Shown here: piece after piece, positions 5,469 through 12,672 of the stretch
Numbering within the stretch: the first letter of the stretch is position 1
Layout of the letters: each line of letters begins with the position of its first letter
Assembly (NCBI GenBank): GCA_016932965.1
Contig: JAFGBW010000260.1
Span: forward strand, 1 to 15,732
Length of the DNA: 15,732 nucleotides
Direction of reading: 5' to 3'
Origin: Candidatus Auribacterota bacterium
GTDB taxonomy: Bacteria > Auribacterota > JAFGBW01
The notes under the pieces: generated by a model
What the model saw: the letters and a program-made list of their open reading frames with translations, nothing else
What the model was told of the DNA's origin: nothing
The model's database searches: none
Made by a program: the position numbers and the translations under genes

Positions 5469-6455
5469 ATGAAAAGAAATTCCGTGAGGTCAGGGAACAA
5501 AGCCAATATGGTACAGTTAAGCATGCAAACCCTATCGTTTATTCTCATTTGCGGATTCGCATTCGCAGGTCCGCTCCGTGACCGGATTTTGGAACGCCGA
5601 AATGCTCATGAAGAAAATGAATATATGGAAGATGATGCTGATGCCAAAGGTCCAGCCTATTTGCCTGCGGAGATTCGCGTTGAGCGCGATGTTCCTTACG
5701 GCAGTGACGACAGACAAAAGTTCGACGTTTATCATATCCCCGGGAAATCAAAAAACGCGCCCGTCATCTTCATGGTGCATGGCGGCGCATGGATCATCGG
5801 CGATAAAACTTCAAGGGCTGTGGTCGAAAACAAGGTTTCCCGCTGGGTGCCAATAGGGTTTGTCTTCGTTTCAGCCAATTACCCCATGCTGCCGCAGGCT
5901 GACCCATTAGAGCAGGCGAAAAACGTGGTGCGCGCGATTGCAAAAGCCCAGGAAAAAGCCCCTTCCTGGGGCGCCGACCCGGCTAAATTCATCCTCATGG
6001 GACATTCGGCCGGAGCCCACCTGGTCTCACTCATAACCACTGACCCCCTTATTTCCTCAAGGGTCGTTTCAACCCTCTGGCTGGGTACAGTCTCCCTCGA
6101 CAGCGCGGCGCTTGATATCGTTCAGATCATGGGATCAAAACATTTCGGTTTCTATGACCGGGCGTTCGGATCTGATAAAAAATATTGGGAATCCGTCTCC
6201 CCCTTCCACACTCTGAAAAATAAAGGACAGCCCATCCTGCTTGTCTGCTCCTCCAGGCGTAAAGATTCCTGCTCCCAGGCGAATAAATTCGCCTTAAAAG
6301 CCAAATCACTCGGCATGAAGGCCTCCCTGCTCAAACAGGACCTCTCCCATAGAGATGTCAACCGCACTCTGGGTAAGGATTCTCCCTATACCCGGGCAGT
6401 CGAATCCTTCCTCTCCAGCCTCGATGAGACAACCGCTAAACTTTTGAATAGGTAA
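5469..6455 (+). CDS. secreted alpha/beta hydrolase (esterase/lipase-like, BD-FAE/kynurenine formamidase-like fold)
   Basis: A 328-residue serine hydrolase. HGGAW (residues 104-108) is the oxyanion-hole motif. GHSAGAH (178-184) holds the nucleophile S180. The triad is plausibly completed by D266 (SSRRKDS) and H294 (LSHRD). The layout matches small carboxylesterases of the HGG-type family; the substrate cannot be told. The N-terminus has a hydrophobic signal (LSFILICGFAFA) ending before residue 34, so export is likely. The first ATG (5469) has no ribosome site. The ATG at residue 14 (5508), behind an AGGG, or the one at residue 19 would give a more normal signal peptide. It is the last gene of the plus-strand run before a convergent hairpin. 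Confidence 0.85.
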   Translation: MKRNSVRSGNKANMVQLSMQTLSFILICGFAFAGPLRDRILERRNAHEENEYMEDDADAKGPAYLPAEIRVERDVPYGSDDRQKFDVYHIPGKSKNAPVIFMVHGGAWIIGDKTSRAVVENKVSRWVPIGFVFVSANYPMLPQADPLEQAKNVVRAIAKAQEKAPSWGADPAKFILMGHSAGAHLVSLITTDPLISSRVVSTLWLGTVSLDSAALDIVQIMGSKHFGFYDRAFGSDKKYWESVSPFHTLKNKGQPILLVCSSRRKDSCSQANKFALKAKSLGMKASLLKQDLSHRDVNRTLGKDSPYTRAVESFLSSLDETTAKLLNR

Positions 6456-6472
6456 AATGAAAGTGGAGAGAT

Positions 6473-6510
6473 GCGGGGAAATCTTTTTTAAAGAAAGAAG
6501 GTTTTTCCGC
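6473..6510. terminator. hairpin between convergent hydrolase and nadC genes
   Basis: GCGGGGAAA (6473-6481) pairs with TTTTTCCGC (6502-6510) with two G-U pairs. The loop region can extend the pairing through TCTTT/AAAGA. It sits 17 nt after the hydrolase stop and 6 nt before the nadC stop (opposite strand), the expected place for a shared terminator. T-rich sequence lies within the loop and beside the stem. Confidence 0.45.
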
Positions 6511-6515
6511 ACTTC

Positions 6516-7370
6516 TTAATCCCTGGCAATCAACAGCGACAAATCCGCGGATTTGAAGGAATGGGTCAGAGCTCCGACGGAGATGTAATCCACACCGGGG
6601 AGGGCGTAGGAACGGATGTTGTTGAGAGTGATCCCGCCCGAAACTTCGATTTTGGCCCGTTTGCGGATGATTTTTACCGTTTCTTTAATTTCTTCACAGC
6701 TCATGTTGTCCAGCAGGATGATGTCCGCTCCGGATTCACAGGCTTCCTCCGCCTGAGTGAATTTTTGTATTTCCACCTCGATCTTCAGCTTCGGATATTT
6801 TTTCCGGCATTTCCGGACCGCGCGAAAAATGTATCCATCCCCTTTTCTGGCTTCAATGGCAAGATGATTCTCTTTTAACAGCACCATGTCAGACAGGCCG
6901 AAACGATGATTGGTCCCCCCGCCGGTCATGACCGCGTACTTTTCAAACCGCCTCATTCCCGGTGCGGTTTTCCGGGTATCTAAAATGATGGTTCCGGTGC
7001 CTTTAACTGCGTCAACATACGACCTTGTCTGTGTGGCAATTCCGCACAAACGCTGAAAAATGTTCAAAACCGATCGTTCCGCCTCTAAAATGGCTTTGGT
7101 AGGGCCTTTCCCTGAAAGAAAAAGATCGTTCTTCTTCAGCCAGATCCCGTCCCTGGAAACATGCCGAAAAATAAATTTTGAACTCAATGATTTGAACGAG
7201 GCTTCGGCTAAAGCCGCGCCGCAGGAAATGATCCGCTCCTTGGCAATGATCCGGAATGAGGAAATATCCCCTTCCGGCACCACTGATTCGGAGGTCACGT
7301 CCTTTCCGGGACAGTCCTCCTGAACAGCCATGCGGAACAGATTGCGAATGTCTTGTACGGTCGGTTTCAT
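6516..7370 (-). CDS. nadC: quinolinate phosphoribosyltransferase (nicotinate-nucleotide pyrophosphorylase, carboxylating)
   Basis: Converts quinolinate and PRPP to nicotinate mononucleotide, CO2 and PPi in de novo NAD synthesis; cytosolic. It has about 284 residues, the family's normal length. Recognisable motifs in order: EDCPGKDVT, ERSVLNIFQRLCGIATQTR, LDTRKTAPGMR, GGGTNHRFGLSDMVLLKENH, EVEIQKFTQA, DIILLDNMS and the closing EVSGGI plus YISVGALTHS, which forms the phosphate site of the TIM-like barrel. I chose the ATG at 7370; a TTG two codons upstream (7376) is also open. Neither has a clear ribosome site. The gene starts about 25 nt after tRNA-Lys on the same strand, with no visible terminator between, so tRNA and mRNA may share a transcript. 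nadA and nadB are not in the window. Confidence 0.97.
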   Translation of the reverse strand: MKPTVQDIRNLFRMAVQEDCPGKDVTSESVVPEGDISSFRIIAKERIISCGAALAEASFKSLSSKFIFRHVSRDGIWLKKNDLFLSGKGPTKAILEAERSVLNIFQRLCGIATQTRSYVDAVKGTGTIILDTRKTAPGMRRFEKYAVMTGGGTNHRFGLSDMVLLKENHLAIEARKGDGYIFRAVRKCRKKYPKLKIEVEIQKFTQAEEACESGADIILLDNMSCEEIKETVKIIRKRAKIEVSGGITLNNIRSYALPGVDYISVGALTHSFKSADLSLLIARD

Positions 7371-7395
7371 AGACAACTGCTTCAGAAATAGAAAA

Positions 7396-7468
<73 letters not shown>

Positions 7469-7480
7469 TTCAGGGTTTAG

Positions 7481-7555
7481 GGTGGCTAACGGGACTTGAA
7501 CCCGCAAAAACTCGAGTCACAGTCGAGTACGTTTACCAATTTCGTCATAGCCACC
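7481..7555 (-). tRNA. tRNA-His (anticodon GUG)
   Basis: On the minus strand, the acceptor arm is GTGGCTA paired with TAGCCAC. The extra G at -1 (7555) faces C73 (7481), the tRNA-His hallmark. U8 follows in register. The anticodon loop inside CTCGACTGTGACTCGAG carries GTG, and the T-loop is GGTTCAAGTC. CCA is not encoded. It is the first gene of the His-Lys pair. Confidence 0.94.
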
Positions 7556-7580
7556 ATTTCCGTTATTTTATGATGCCCCC

Positions 7581-7608
7581 ATGTTACCGCGGAAAGGGGA
7601 GTTATCAA
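7581..7608 (-). promoter_or_regulatory. possible promoter of the tRNA-His/tRNA-Lys(/nadC) unit
   Basis: On the minus strand, TTGATA (7608-7603) and TAACAT (7586-7581) are 16 bp apart. They lie 25 nt upstream of the tRNA-His 5' end. The -35 box is good and the -10 box moderate (4 of 6), so this is only a candidate. Confidence 0.35.
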
Positions 7609-7794
7609 TAGTACATCACGGCTAAATTAAAGAAAAGATTCTTTTGTAAGCCTGTTTGCCCTCAGATAAGCATCATCTGCTAATCAAACCGGACCAGCTT
7701 CCAGCCTCTCCGGCCGCAGAAAATCTTTATAAAACAGGAAGACCTTGAGCCTATAAAACAGATTTAAAAAACTTGGATGATTCGCATCTCCGCG
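7609..7794. other. spacer downstream of the acidic zf-TFIIB gene
   Basis: This spacer contains no plausible coding region. A 10-bp direct repeat, TATAAAACAG, occurs at 7728-7737 and 7752-7761. CAGAT/ATCTG near 7664-7680 can form a weak stem. I see no strong terminator for the upstream minus-strand gene. Confidence 0.4.
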
Positions 7795-8580
7795 TTAAAT
7801 ATCCTCGTCCTCGTCTTCTTCATCCTCTGCCTCCTCGATCTCCTCTTCAGGACGGTCATACGCAAGCAAAGCGGAAAAAGTTTTCGGCACTCCCTTTTTG
7901 CGTTTTAACTCCAGATTCAGCACTTCTTCCGAGTTGTCAATCCAGTAATAGTCGCTTTCAGAACAAAGTCCGATCGTACATTTGAGTTTGTCCGTGACAT
8001 GATAAGTGAATATCTTCATGGGTGTCCCGGACACAGGAGATGTCCAGAAAATGGTCTCGGTTTCCTCGATTTCAGCGGTGTCCTCCTCCTCCTCTTCAAT
8101 GATGTCATTGGAATCAGAATAGCCGTCAGCCGCGTCATCCACCGCATCTTCGAAATCCCCGTCTTCACCGAGATACGTTCTGTCCACCACCCTCTGGTCA
8201 TCAAATGAAATCTCCTCCACCTCCTCGTCATCATCTTCCTCATCGTCTTTCTCTTCCTCTTCATCTTCATACTCATAGTCCTCATCAAAGTCGTCATCAT
8301 CATCCTCATCCAGGTTCATGGAAGCTGTTTCATCCAGCACATCAAAATCCGACTTCCCCTTCACCTCCGCTATGTCCTCCAGAGGCACCTCTTCCAGCTC
8401 AGGCTGCTTGATTTCCTCCAGCTGGGATTCCAGTTGTTTTAACTTCTTCTTGCCCCACAATTTTTCCAGTGCTTTCCTGGAGACCCAAACCCCTTCGCAC
8501 CCGCTTTGACAGGCAAGATATTCAAATTTATCCTGTTGAACCGGTTCCAATTCAATTTCATTGCATTTGGGACAAAACAT
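7795..8580 (-). CDS. zf-TFIIB zinc-ribbon protein with long acidic linker
   Basis: A 261-residue protein. Residues 1-43 are a zf-TFIIB-type zinc ribbon: C3/C6 in MFCPKC, then C24 and C28 in LACQSGCEGVWVS. Residues about 60-175 are extremely acidic (runs of D and E, only scattered hydrophobics), as is the C-terminal tail EEAEDEEDEDEDI. Between them, residues about 180-224 look like a second, worn copy of the first module. SPVSGTPM replaces the CPxC pair with serines, KCTIGLC keeps a later Cys pair (C201, C206), and YYWIDNSEEV matches VWVSRKALEKL. Zinc binding by the second module is doubtful. The start is well set by GGAG 7 nt upstream. The family is widespread and uncharacterised; the charge suggests binding to a basic partner, which is inference. 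The gene is monocistronic as far as can be seen. Confidence 0.85.
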   Translation of the reverse strand: MFCPKCNEIELEPVQQDKFEYLACQSGCEGVWVSRKALEKLWGKKKLKQLESQLEEIKQPELEEVPLEDIAEVKGKSDFDVLDETASMNLDEDDDDDFDEDYEYEDEEEEKDDEEDDDEEVEEISFDDQRVVDRTYLGEDGDFEDAVDDAADGYSDSNDIIEEEEEDTAEIEETETIFWTSPVSGTPMKIFTYHVTDKLKCTIGLCSESDYYWIDNSEEVLNLELKRKKGVPKTFSALLAYDRPEEEIEEAEDEEDEDEDI

Positions 8581-8685
8581 AATCCTCTCCTATCCTCTTT
8601 CAAATCCTAAAACGGTATAAAATCACATTAAAACACAAACGCGTTACGCAATAACATAGAGCTTATTTTCAGACAACAAAAAAAA

Positions 8686-8714
8686 TTGAAAAAATTTATG
8701 GGATAAAATATAAG
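8686..8714 (+). promoter_or_regulatory. sigma70-type promoter ahead of rmlA
   Basis: TTGAAA (8686-8691) and TATAAG (8709-8714) are separated by 17 bp, each one base off consensus. The implied start would give a roughly 140-150-nt leader. That leader opens with a GGGGAA...TTCCCC stem (8714-8719 with 8728-8733) and holds a second stem, GCAGC/GCTGC, around 8768-8797. Confidence 0.55.
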
Positions 8715-8862
8715 GGGAATTGGAAGCTTCCCCGAGCTTTAGGGAATCTCCGCTCAAAAGGATGCTTCGCAGCTGTTTCTTAGACTAACCCGGCTGCAAG
8801 CAAAGAAATTTGCGGCCAACACACTCATTGTCCCGTTTAACAGACTGAAAGAAGGGATTACC

Positions 8863-9747
8863 ATGAAAGGTATTATTCTAGCAGGCGGGTCCGGCACCCG
8901 GCTTTATCCTATTACAAAAATTCTTAGCAAGCAATTGCTCCCTATTTATGACAAACCCATGATCTATTATCCCCTTTCCATTTTGATGCTCGCAGGAATC
9001 CGGGAAATTCTGATCATTTCCACCCCTTCGGACCTGCCCTTTTACAAGAACCTCCTCGGAGACGGTTCCCAGCTGGGCATGTCTTTTTCCTATGCCGAGC
9101 AGCCCCGTCCTGAAGGATTGGCCCAGGCTTTCATTATTGGAAAAAATTTCATCGGAAAAGACGCTGTCTCATTGATTCTGGGAGACAATATCTTCTATGG
9201 CCAGGGATTGTCTGAAATCCTGAAAAACGCCGTCCGCCTTGAAAAAGGAGGGCTCATTTTCGGTTATCCGGTGAAAGATCCTGAACGTTACGGAGTCGTG
9301 GAGTTCGATTCCACCCATCATGTCATCGGCATTGAAGAAAAACCCTCCAACCCCAAATCCAAATATGCTGTTCCGGGATTGTATTTCTACGACAACCAGG
9401 TCATGGAGATCGCACAAAATCTGAAACCCTCCCCCAGGGGCGAACTGGAAATCACCGATGTCAATCTCGTTTACCTTAAACACAGAGAATTGAAAGTGCA
9501 GTTGCTGGGAAGAGGATTTGCCTGGCTGGATACCGGCACTATTGAATCCTTCCAGCAGGCCAGCCGGTTCGTCCAGTCCATCCAGGAAAGACAGGGCCTT
9601 AAAATCGCCTGTATCGAGGAAATCGCTTTCCATGCAGGATACATCTCATGTGAACAGCTTAAAAAACTCTCCCAGCCCATGCTCCAGAATGAATACGGCC
9701 GCTACCTCATGGAAATCGCCGACGAAGATCCTCTCGGGCTGCCTTAA
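8863..9747 (+). CDS. rmlA: glucose-1-phosphate thymidylyltransferase
   Basis: Joins glucose-1-phosphate and dTTP to give dTDP-glucose, the first step of dTDP-rhamnose and related sugars for surface polysaccharides; cytosolic. 294 residues, the standard length. The nucleotide site is at the N-terminus: [18 protein letters not shown]. It is followed by [25 protein letters not shown] (D108, metal), [17 protein letters not shown] (sugar-phosphate binding), GLYFYDN, the ELEITDVN loop and AWLDTGT (D223 near the second metal site). The ATG is placed by AAGGGA 8 nt upstream. The rest of the rml pathway (B, C, D) is not adjacent, so the gene stands alone here, with its own promoter and a hairpin right after the stop. 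Confidence 0.97.
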   Translation: MKGIILAGGSGTRLYPITKILSKQLLPIYDKPMIYYPLSILMLAGIREILIISTPSDLPFYKNLLGDGSQLGMSFSYAEQPRPEGLAQAFIIGKNFIGKDAVSLILGDNIFYGQGLSEILKNAVRLEKGGLIFGYPVKDPERYGVVEFDSTHHVIGIEEKPSNPKSKYAVPGLYFYDNQVMEIAQNLKPSPRGELEITDVNLVYLKHRELKVQLLGRGFAWLDTGTIESFQQASRFVQSIQERQGLKIACIEEIAFHAGYISCEQLKKLSQPMLQNEYGRYLMEIADEDPLGLP

Positions 9748-9759
9748 GAATTAAGAATA

Positions 9760-9804
9760 CTGAAGGCATACTTTTCTTTTAAAAAAAGAAAAGTATGCCT
9801 TCAG
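9760..9804. repeat. hairpin 1: perfect 21-bp stem, 3-nt loop
   Basis: Arms 9760-9780 and 9784-9804 are exact complements around an AAA loop. The outer half is mixed sequence (CTGAAGGCATAC), the inner half T/C-rich. It begins 12 nt after the rmlA stop, so it may end rmlA transcription or protect the mRNA 3' end, but no T-run follows. Confidence 0.85.
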
Positions 9805-9829
9805 ACTTCCTTTCAAAAGAAAACCATCC

Positions 9830-9870
9830 CCGCCTTTCATTTTTCTTGAAGCAAGAAAAATGAAAGGCGG
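9830..9870. repeat. hairpin 2: perfect 19-bp stem, 3-nt loop
   Basis: Arms 9830-9848 and 9852-9870 are exact complements around AAG. The outer part is CCGCCTTTC, the inner part T-rich, the same plan as hairpin 1 but a different sequence. Confidence 0.85.
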
Positions 9871-9924
9871 AAACAGTCTTTTAAAATAATCATGGATATT
9901 ATTCCTTCTGATTAAAAACTGTTT
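9871..9924. repeat. hairpin 3: 13-bp stem with one bulge, long loop
   Basis: AAACAGTCTTTTAA (9871-9884) pairs with TTAAAAACTGTTT (9912-9924), leaving one unpaired base. It abuts hairpin 2 directly, with no spacer base. Confidence 0.65.
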
Positions 9925-10043
9925 AACTTAAATACCTGATCCAGATAAAAAAATTCCAACACATCACTCCCCCAGATGATATTGCAATGGATTTCTATTC
10001 GCAGGGATCAAGAATTGCTGAATAATTTAAAACAATATAGTTC

Positions 10044-10078
10044 CGCATTCATGGAAACAAAATGTTCCCATGAATGCG
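10044..10078. repeat. hairpin 4: 16-bp stem with one mismatch, 3-nt loop
   Basis: CGCATTCATGGAAACA (10044-10059) faces TGTTCCCATGAATGCG (10063-10078), 15 of 16 positions paired, with an AAA loop. A T-run (TTTTTT) lies about 9 nt beyond on the plus strand. Confidence 0.8.
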
Positions 10079-10175
10079 CCAATAAAATTTTTTGTGAGCG
10101 AAGACAAGGATGTCGGCGCTTGGTGACCGAAGAGAACCCTCAAGGGCAAGGCCACGATGGCCGCGACAGAAGGGT

Positions 10176-10209
10176 ACGGGAAAAACTCTTTTATAAAAAG
10201 TTTTCCCGT
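10176..10209 (-). terminator. hairpin 5, probable aconitase terminator
   Basis: ACGGGAAAA and TTTTCCCGT form a 9-bp outer stem; CTTTT/AAAAG continue it around an ATA loop, with a 3-nt bulge. It starts 5 nt after the aconitase stop on the minus strand. That position argues for a terminator or 3'-end-stabilising role, although only the stem itself provides the U-rich part. Confidence 0.5.
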
Positions 10210-10213
10210 TCTG

Positions 10214-12475
10214 CTATCCCTTTTCCAAAGATTTCATATGGTTTAAAGCCGAACCGGCTTTGAACCAGTCGATCTGGTTTTCAGAATAGGAGTGAACCAG
10301 GGACACGGTCTCCTTTGCACCGTCTGAATGCATGATTTCCAGGGTAAGGGGCTGTCCGGGTTTGAAATGATGAAGACCGCAAATGGTCAGGATATCGTCT
10401 TCCCGGATACGTTCGTAATCTTCAGGTTCAGCAAAGGTGGCCACCAGGACCCCCTGTTTTTTGAGGTTGGTTTCAGCTATCCGGGCAAACGAACGCGCCA
10501 GAACCGCCCTGCATCCCAGGAATCTGGGTTCCATGGCCGCGTGCTCACGGGATGAACCTTCACCGTAATTCGTGTCCCCGATCGCAATCCAGTTCCTTCC
10601 CTTTTCCCGGTACATCCGGGCTGTTTTTGAAAAAACCTGCCCGGTTTCACCGCTCAAGATATTTTTGCCCTTTCCTGTGTCACCGGTAAAGGCATTCACC
10701 GCTCCCAGGAATAAATTGTCTGAAATCCTGTCCAGATGCCCCCGGTATTTCAACCATTTCCCTGCCGGAGAAATATGGTCGGTTGTGCATTTACCCTTCA
10801 CCTTGACCAGCACAAAACAATCCTGAATCTCGTCTCTCTGGTCCCAGGGAAGAAAAGGTTCAAGCAGTTGAAGACGCTCTGAAGCAGGGTTGATTTCAAT
10901 ACGGATATTTTTGCTTTCTTTTAATGGTTCAGGTTTCTTCTCTTCCTCAATGAAACCCTTTGGCGGCAGTTCTTCTCCGCAGGGGGGATTCAAAATAAAC
11001 GACTGGCCGGAAGACAAGCTCAATGAGTCTGTCAAAGGATTGAAATCCATTCGTCCGCTGACAGCAAAAGCTGTGGCTAATTCCGGCGAAGTAATAAAAG
11101 CAAGCGTAACTGGATTCCCGTCGTTCCTTGCCCTGAAATTGCGGTTGAATGTCGTCACAATGCTGTTGGGGACCTCCTGTTTAAAATCCTGCCTGTCCCA
11201 TTGACCTATGCAGGGGCCGCAGGAATTGCTGAGAACAACGGCCCCGAAATCCGTGAATATCTTCAGAATTCCATCCCGATCAAGGGTGGCCCGGATCCGC
11301 TCTGATCCGGGGGAAATATACAGGGCTGATTTTGATTTCAGACCTTTTTCCATGGCCTGCTTCATGACAGAAGCGGCACGGCTCAAGTCTTCATATGAAG
11401 AATTGGTACAGGACCCGATCAAAACGGCTCTGGATTCGGCCGGGTATTTTTTCTCAGAAATTTCTTTTCTGAATTCCGTGATGGTCCGGTCCAAATCCGG
11501 CGTGAACGGCCCGACCAGATGCGGTTCCAGAGCATCCAGAGCTATTTCAATGACCTGGTCATAATACTGACCGGGATTGTTGTAGACCTCTTCATCCGCT
11601 CTTAAATTGGAGCTAAAAGAACGCGCCAAACCAGCAGCGTCCTTTCGGCCCGTAGCTTCCAGATACAGCGCCATTTTTTCATCATAAGGAAATACAGATG
11701 CAGTGGCACCCACTTCAGCGCCCATGTTTGTGATGGTGGATTTGCCCGTTGCGGAAAGAGAGGAGCAACCCTGCCCGAAATATTCGATCACACACCCGGT
11801 CCCGCCTTTGACAGTCAATAGCCCGGCCAGTTTTAAAATCACATCCTTTGCCGAGGCCCAGCCGGACAGAGTTCCTGTGAGTTTTACTCCGATCAATTTC
11901 GGCCATCGCAGTTCCCAACTCATTCCTGCCATCACGTCCGATACATCCGCGCCTCCCACCCCTATCGCCATCATACCGAGTCCCCCGGCATTCGGCGTGT
12001 GCGAATCCGACCCGATCATCAAACCCCCTGGAAAAGCGTAATTTTCAAAAATGATCTGATGAATGATCCCTGAGCCGGGTCCCCAAAAATCAATCCCGTA
12101 CTTAAAACAAACCGAAGAAAGAAAATCATAAACTTCCCTGTTTGTGAGCAAAGCTGCTTTGAGGTCCTTTTCCGCGCCGGATCTAGCCACGATCAAATGA
12201 TCGCAATGCACTGTTGCCGGCACCATGGTTTTATCCTTTCCGGAGAGCATAAACTGGAGCAGGGCCATCTGCGCAGTGGCGTCCTGCATGGCCACCCGGT
12301 CCGGATAAAGATGAACATAAGTTTTCCCCCTCTGTGGGATATGAGAAAGTGACTTGTCCAAATGGGAAAACAGAATCTTTTCAGTTAAAGACAAGGGAAT
12401 GCCTGTCAGACTTCTCGCTTCAGCCAGGCGACATTCCATTTTTGAATAAACATTTTCAATGATACGGCTGTTCAT
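10214..12475 (-). CDS. acn: aconitate hydratase, mitochondrial-type
   Basis: Interconverts citrate and isocitrate via cis-aconitate (TCA cycle); a cytosolic [4Fe-4S] enzyme. 753 residues, the normal length of the mitochondrial-type aconitase subfamily rather than the roughly 900-residue AcnA. Cluster ligands are visible: C356 in IGSCTNS, and C419 and C422 in NSCGPCIGQW. Other active-site signatures are MVPATVHCDHLI, IGSDSHTPNAGGLG (157-160), NFRARND, KCTTDHISPAGKW and GEGSSREHAA (S642-H645). The C-terminal swivel domain starts near residue 560. The ATG at 12475 was chosen because it completes the N-terminal helix; a strong ribosome site is not obvious. It stands alone, 197 nt after the kinase gene on the same strand. 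Confidence 0.97.
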   Translation of the reverse strand: MNSRIIENVYSKMECRLAEARSLTGIPLSLTEKILFSHLDKSLSHIPQRGKTYVHLYPDRVAMQDATAQMALLQFMLSGKDKTMVPATVHCDHLIVARSGAEKDLKAALLTNREVYDFLSSVCFKYGIDFWGPGSGIIHQIIFENYAFPGGLMIGSDSHTPNAGGLGMMAIGVGGADVSDVMAGMSWELRWPKLIGVKLTGTLSGWASAKDVILKLAGLLTVKGGTGCVIEYFGQGCSSLSATGKSTITNMGAEVGATASVFPYDEKMALYLEATGRKDAAGLARSFSSNLRADEEVYNNPGQYYDQVIEIALDALEPHLVGPFTPDLDRTITEFRKEISEKKYPAESRAVLIGSCTNSSYEDLSRAASVMKQAMEKGLKSKSALYISPGSERIRATLDRDGILKIFTDFGAVVLSNSCGPCIGQWDRQDFKQEVPNSIVTTFNRNFRARNDGNPVTLAFITSPELATAFAVSGRMDFNPLTDSLSLSSGQSFILNPPCGEELPPKGFIEEEKKPEPLKESKNIRIEINPASERLQLLEPFLPWDQRDEIQDCFVLVKVKGKCTTDHISPAGKWLKYRGHLDRISDNLFLGAVNAFTGDTGKGKNILSGETGQVFSKTARMYREKGRNWIAIGDTNYGEGSSREHAAMEPRFLGCRAVLARSFARIAETNLKKQGVLVATFAEPEDYERIREDDILTICGLHHFKPGQPLTLEIMHSDGAKETVSLVHSYSENQIDWFKAGSALNHMKSLEKG

Positions 12476-12494
12476 GAATCCAATCAGTAAATAT

Positions 12495-12543
12495 GCTGCC
12501 GGCAGAGCCGGTAGCTTTAAAATGTAACCGCTTCATCGCGGTT
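12495..12543. other. two small hairpins in the aconitase upstream region
   Basis: A 9-bp stem (12495-12503 with 12507-12515, one G-U pair, loop AGA) and a second stem, AACCGC/GCGGTT (12526-12531 with 12538-12543), lie 20-68 nt ahead of the aconitase start codon. They would be in its 5' leader if transcription begins further upstream. They might affect translation or end a transcript on the opposite strand; nothing more can be said. Confidence 0.4.
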
Positions 12544-12616
12544 TATTTTAATAAATAAACTATAAAATATCTATGTTGTTATTTCTTTTTAAGAATTTCC
12601 GGAATTGTCAAACTTT

Positions 12617-12659
12617 GTTAGTCCACATCCTGTGGCGGTGGTTTACCGGATTAACTAAC
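12617..12659 (-). other. branched structured element after the kinase gene
   Basis: Outer arms GTTAGT (12617-12622) and ACTAAC (12654-12659) enclose two small stems, CCACA/TGTGG (12623-12627 with 12631-12635) and CGGT/ACCG (12636-12639 with 12645-12648). It could form a three-way junction just downstream of the kinase stop. No T-run follows, so a terminator role is weakly supported. Confidence 0.35.
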
Positions 12660-12672
12660 GAGATAAAGTCAT

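Larger units (their letters stand above)
9748..10213. repeat. 466-nt non-coding spacer carrying an array of five long hairpins
   Basis: The spacer lies between the convergent rmlA and aconitase genes. It holds five successive inverted repeats (9760-9804, 9830-9870, 9871-9924, 10044-10078 and 10176-10209), annotated separately below. The stretch 9925-10043 shows nothing else. Between 10079 and 10175 there are only small palindromes, CCCTCAAGGG and GGCC...GGCC. A frame open across 9976-10263 crosses two hairpins and the aconitase end and has no protein character. Confidence 0.7.

Noticed and set aside
8016-8411. Met/Arg-rich, His/Pro-rich and other open frames opposite or beside the acidic gene
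   Set aside because: They are by-products of the repetitive GA-rich coding for Asp and Glu in the zf-TFIIB protein.
9760-10209. CRISPR-like array
   Set aside because: The hairpins share architecture but not sequence, spacing is irregular, and there are no cas genes.
9976-10263. 95-residue open frame in the rmlA-aconitase spacer
   Set aside because: It crosses two hairpins and the aconitase 3' end, has no ribosome site and no protein-like pattern.
12541-12616. Aconitase promoter with a TTGACA-like box on the minus strand
   Set aside because: TTGACA is present near 12607-12612, but no acceptable -10 box lies 16-18 bp downstream, so I did not annotate it.
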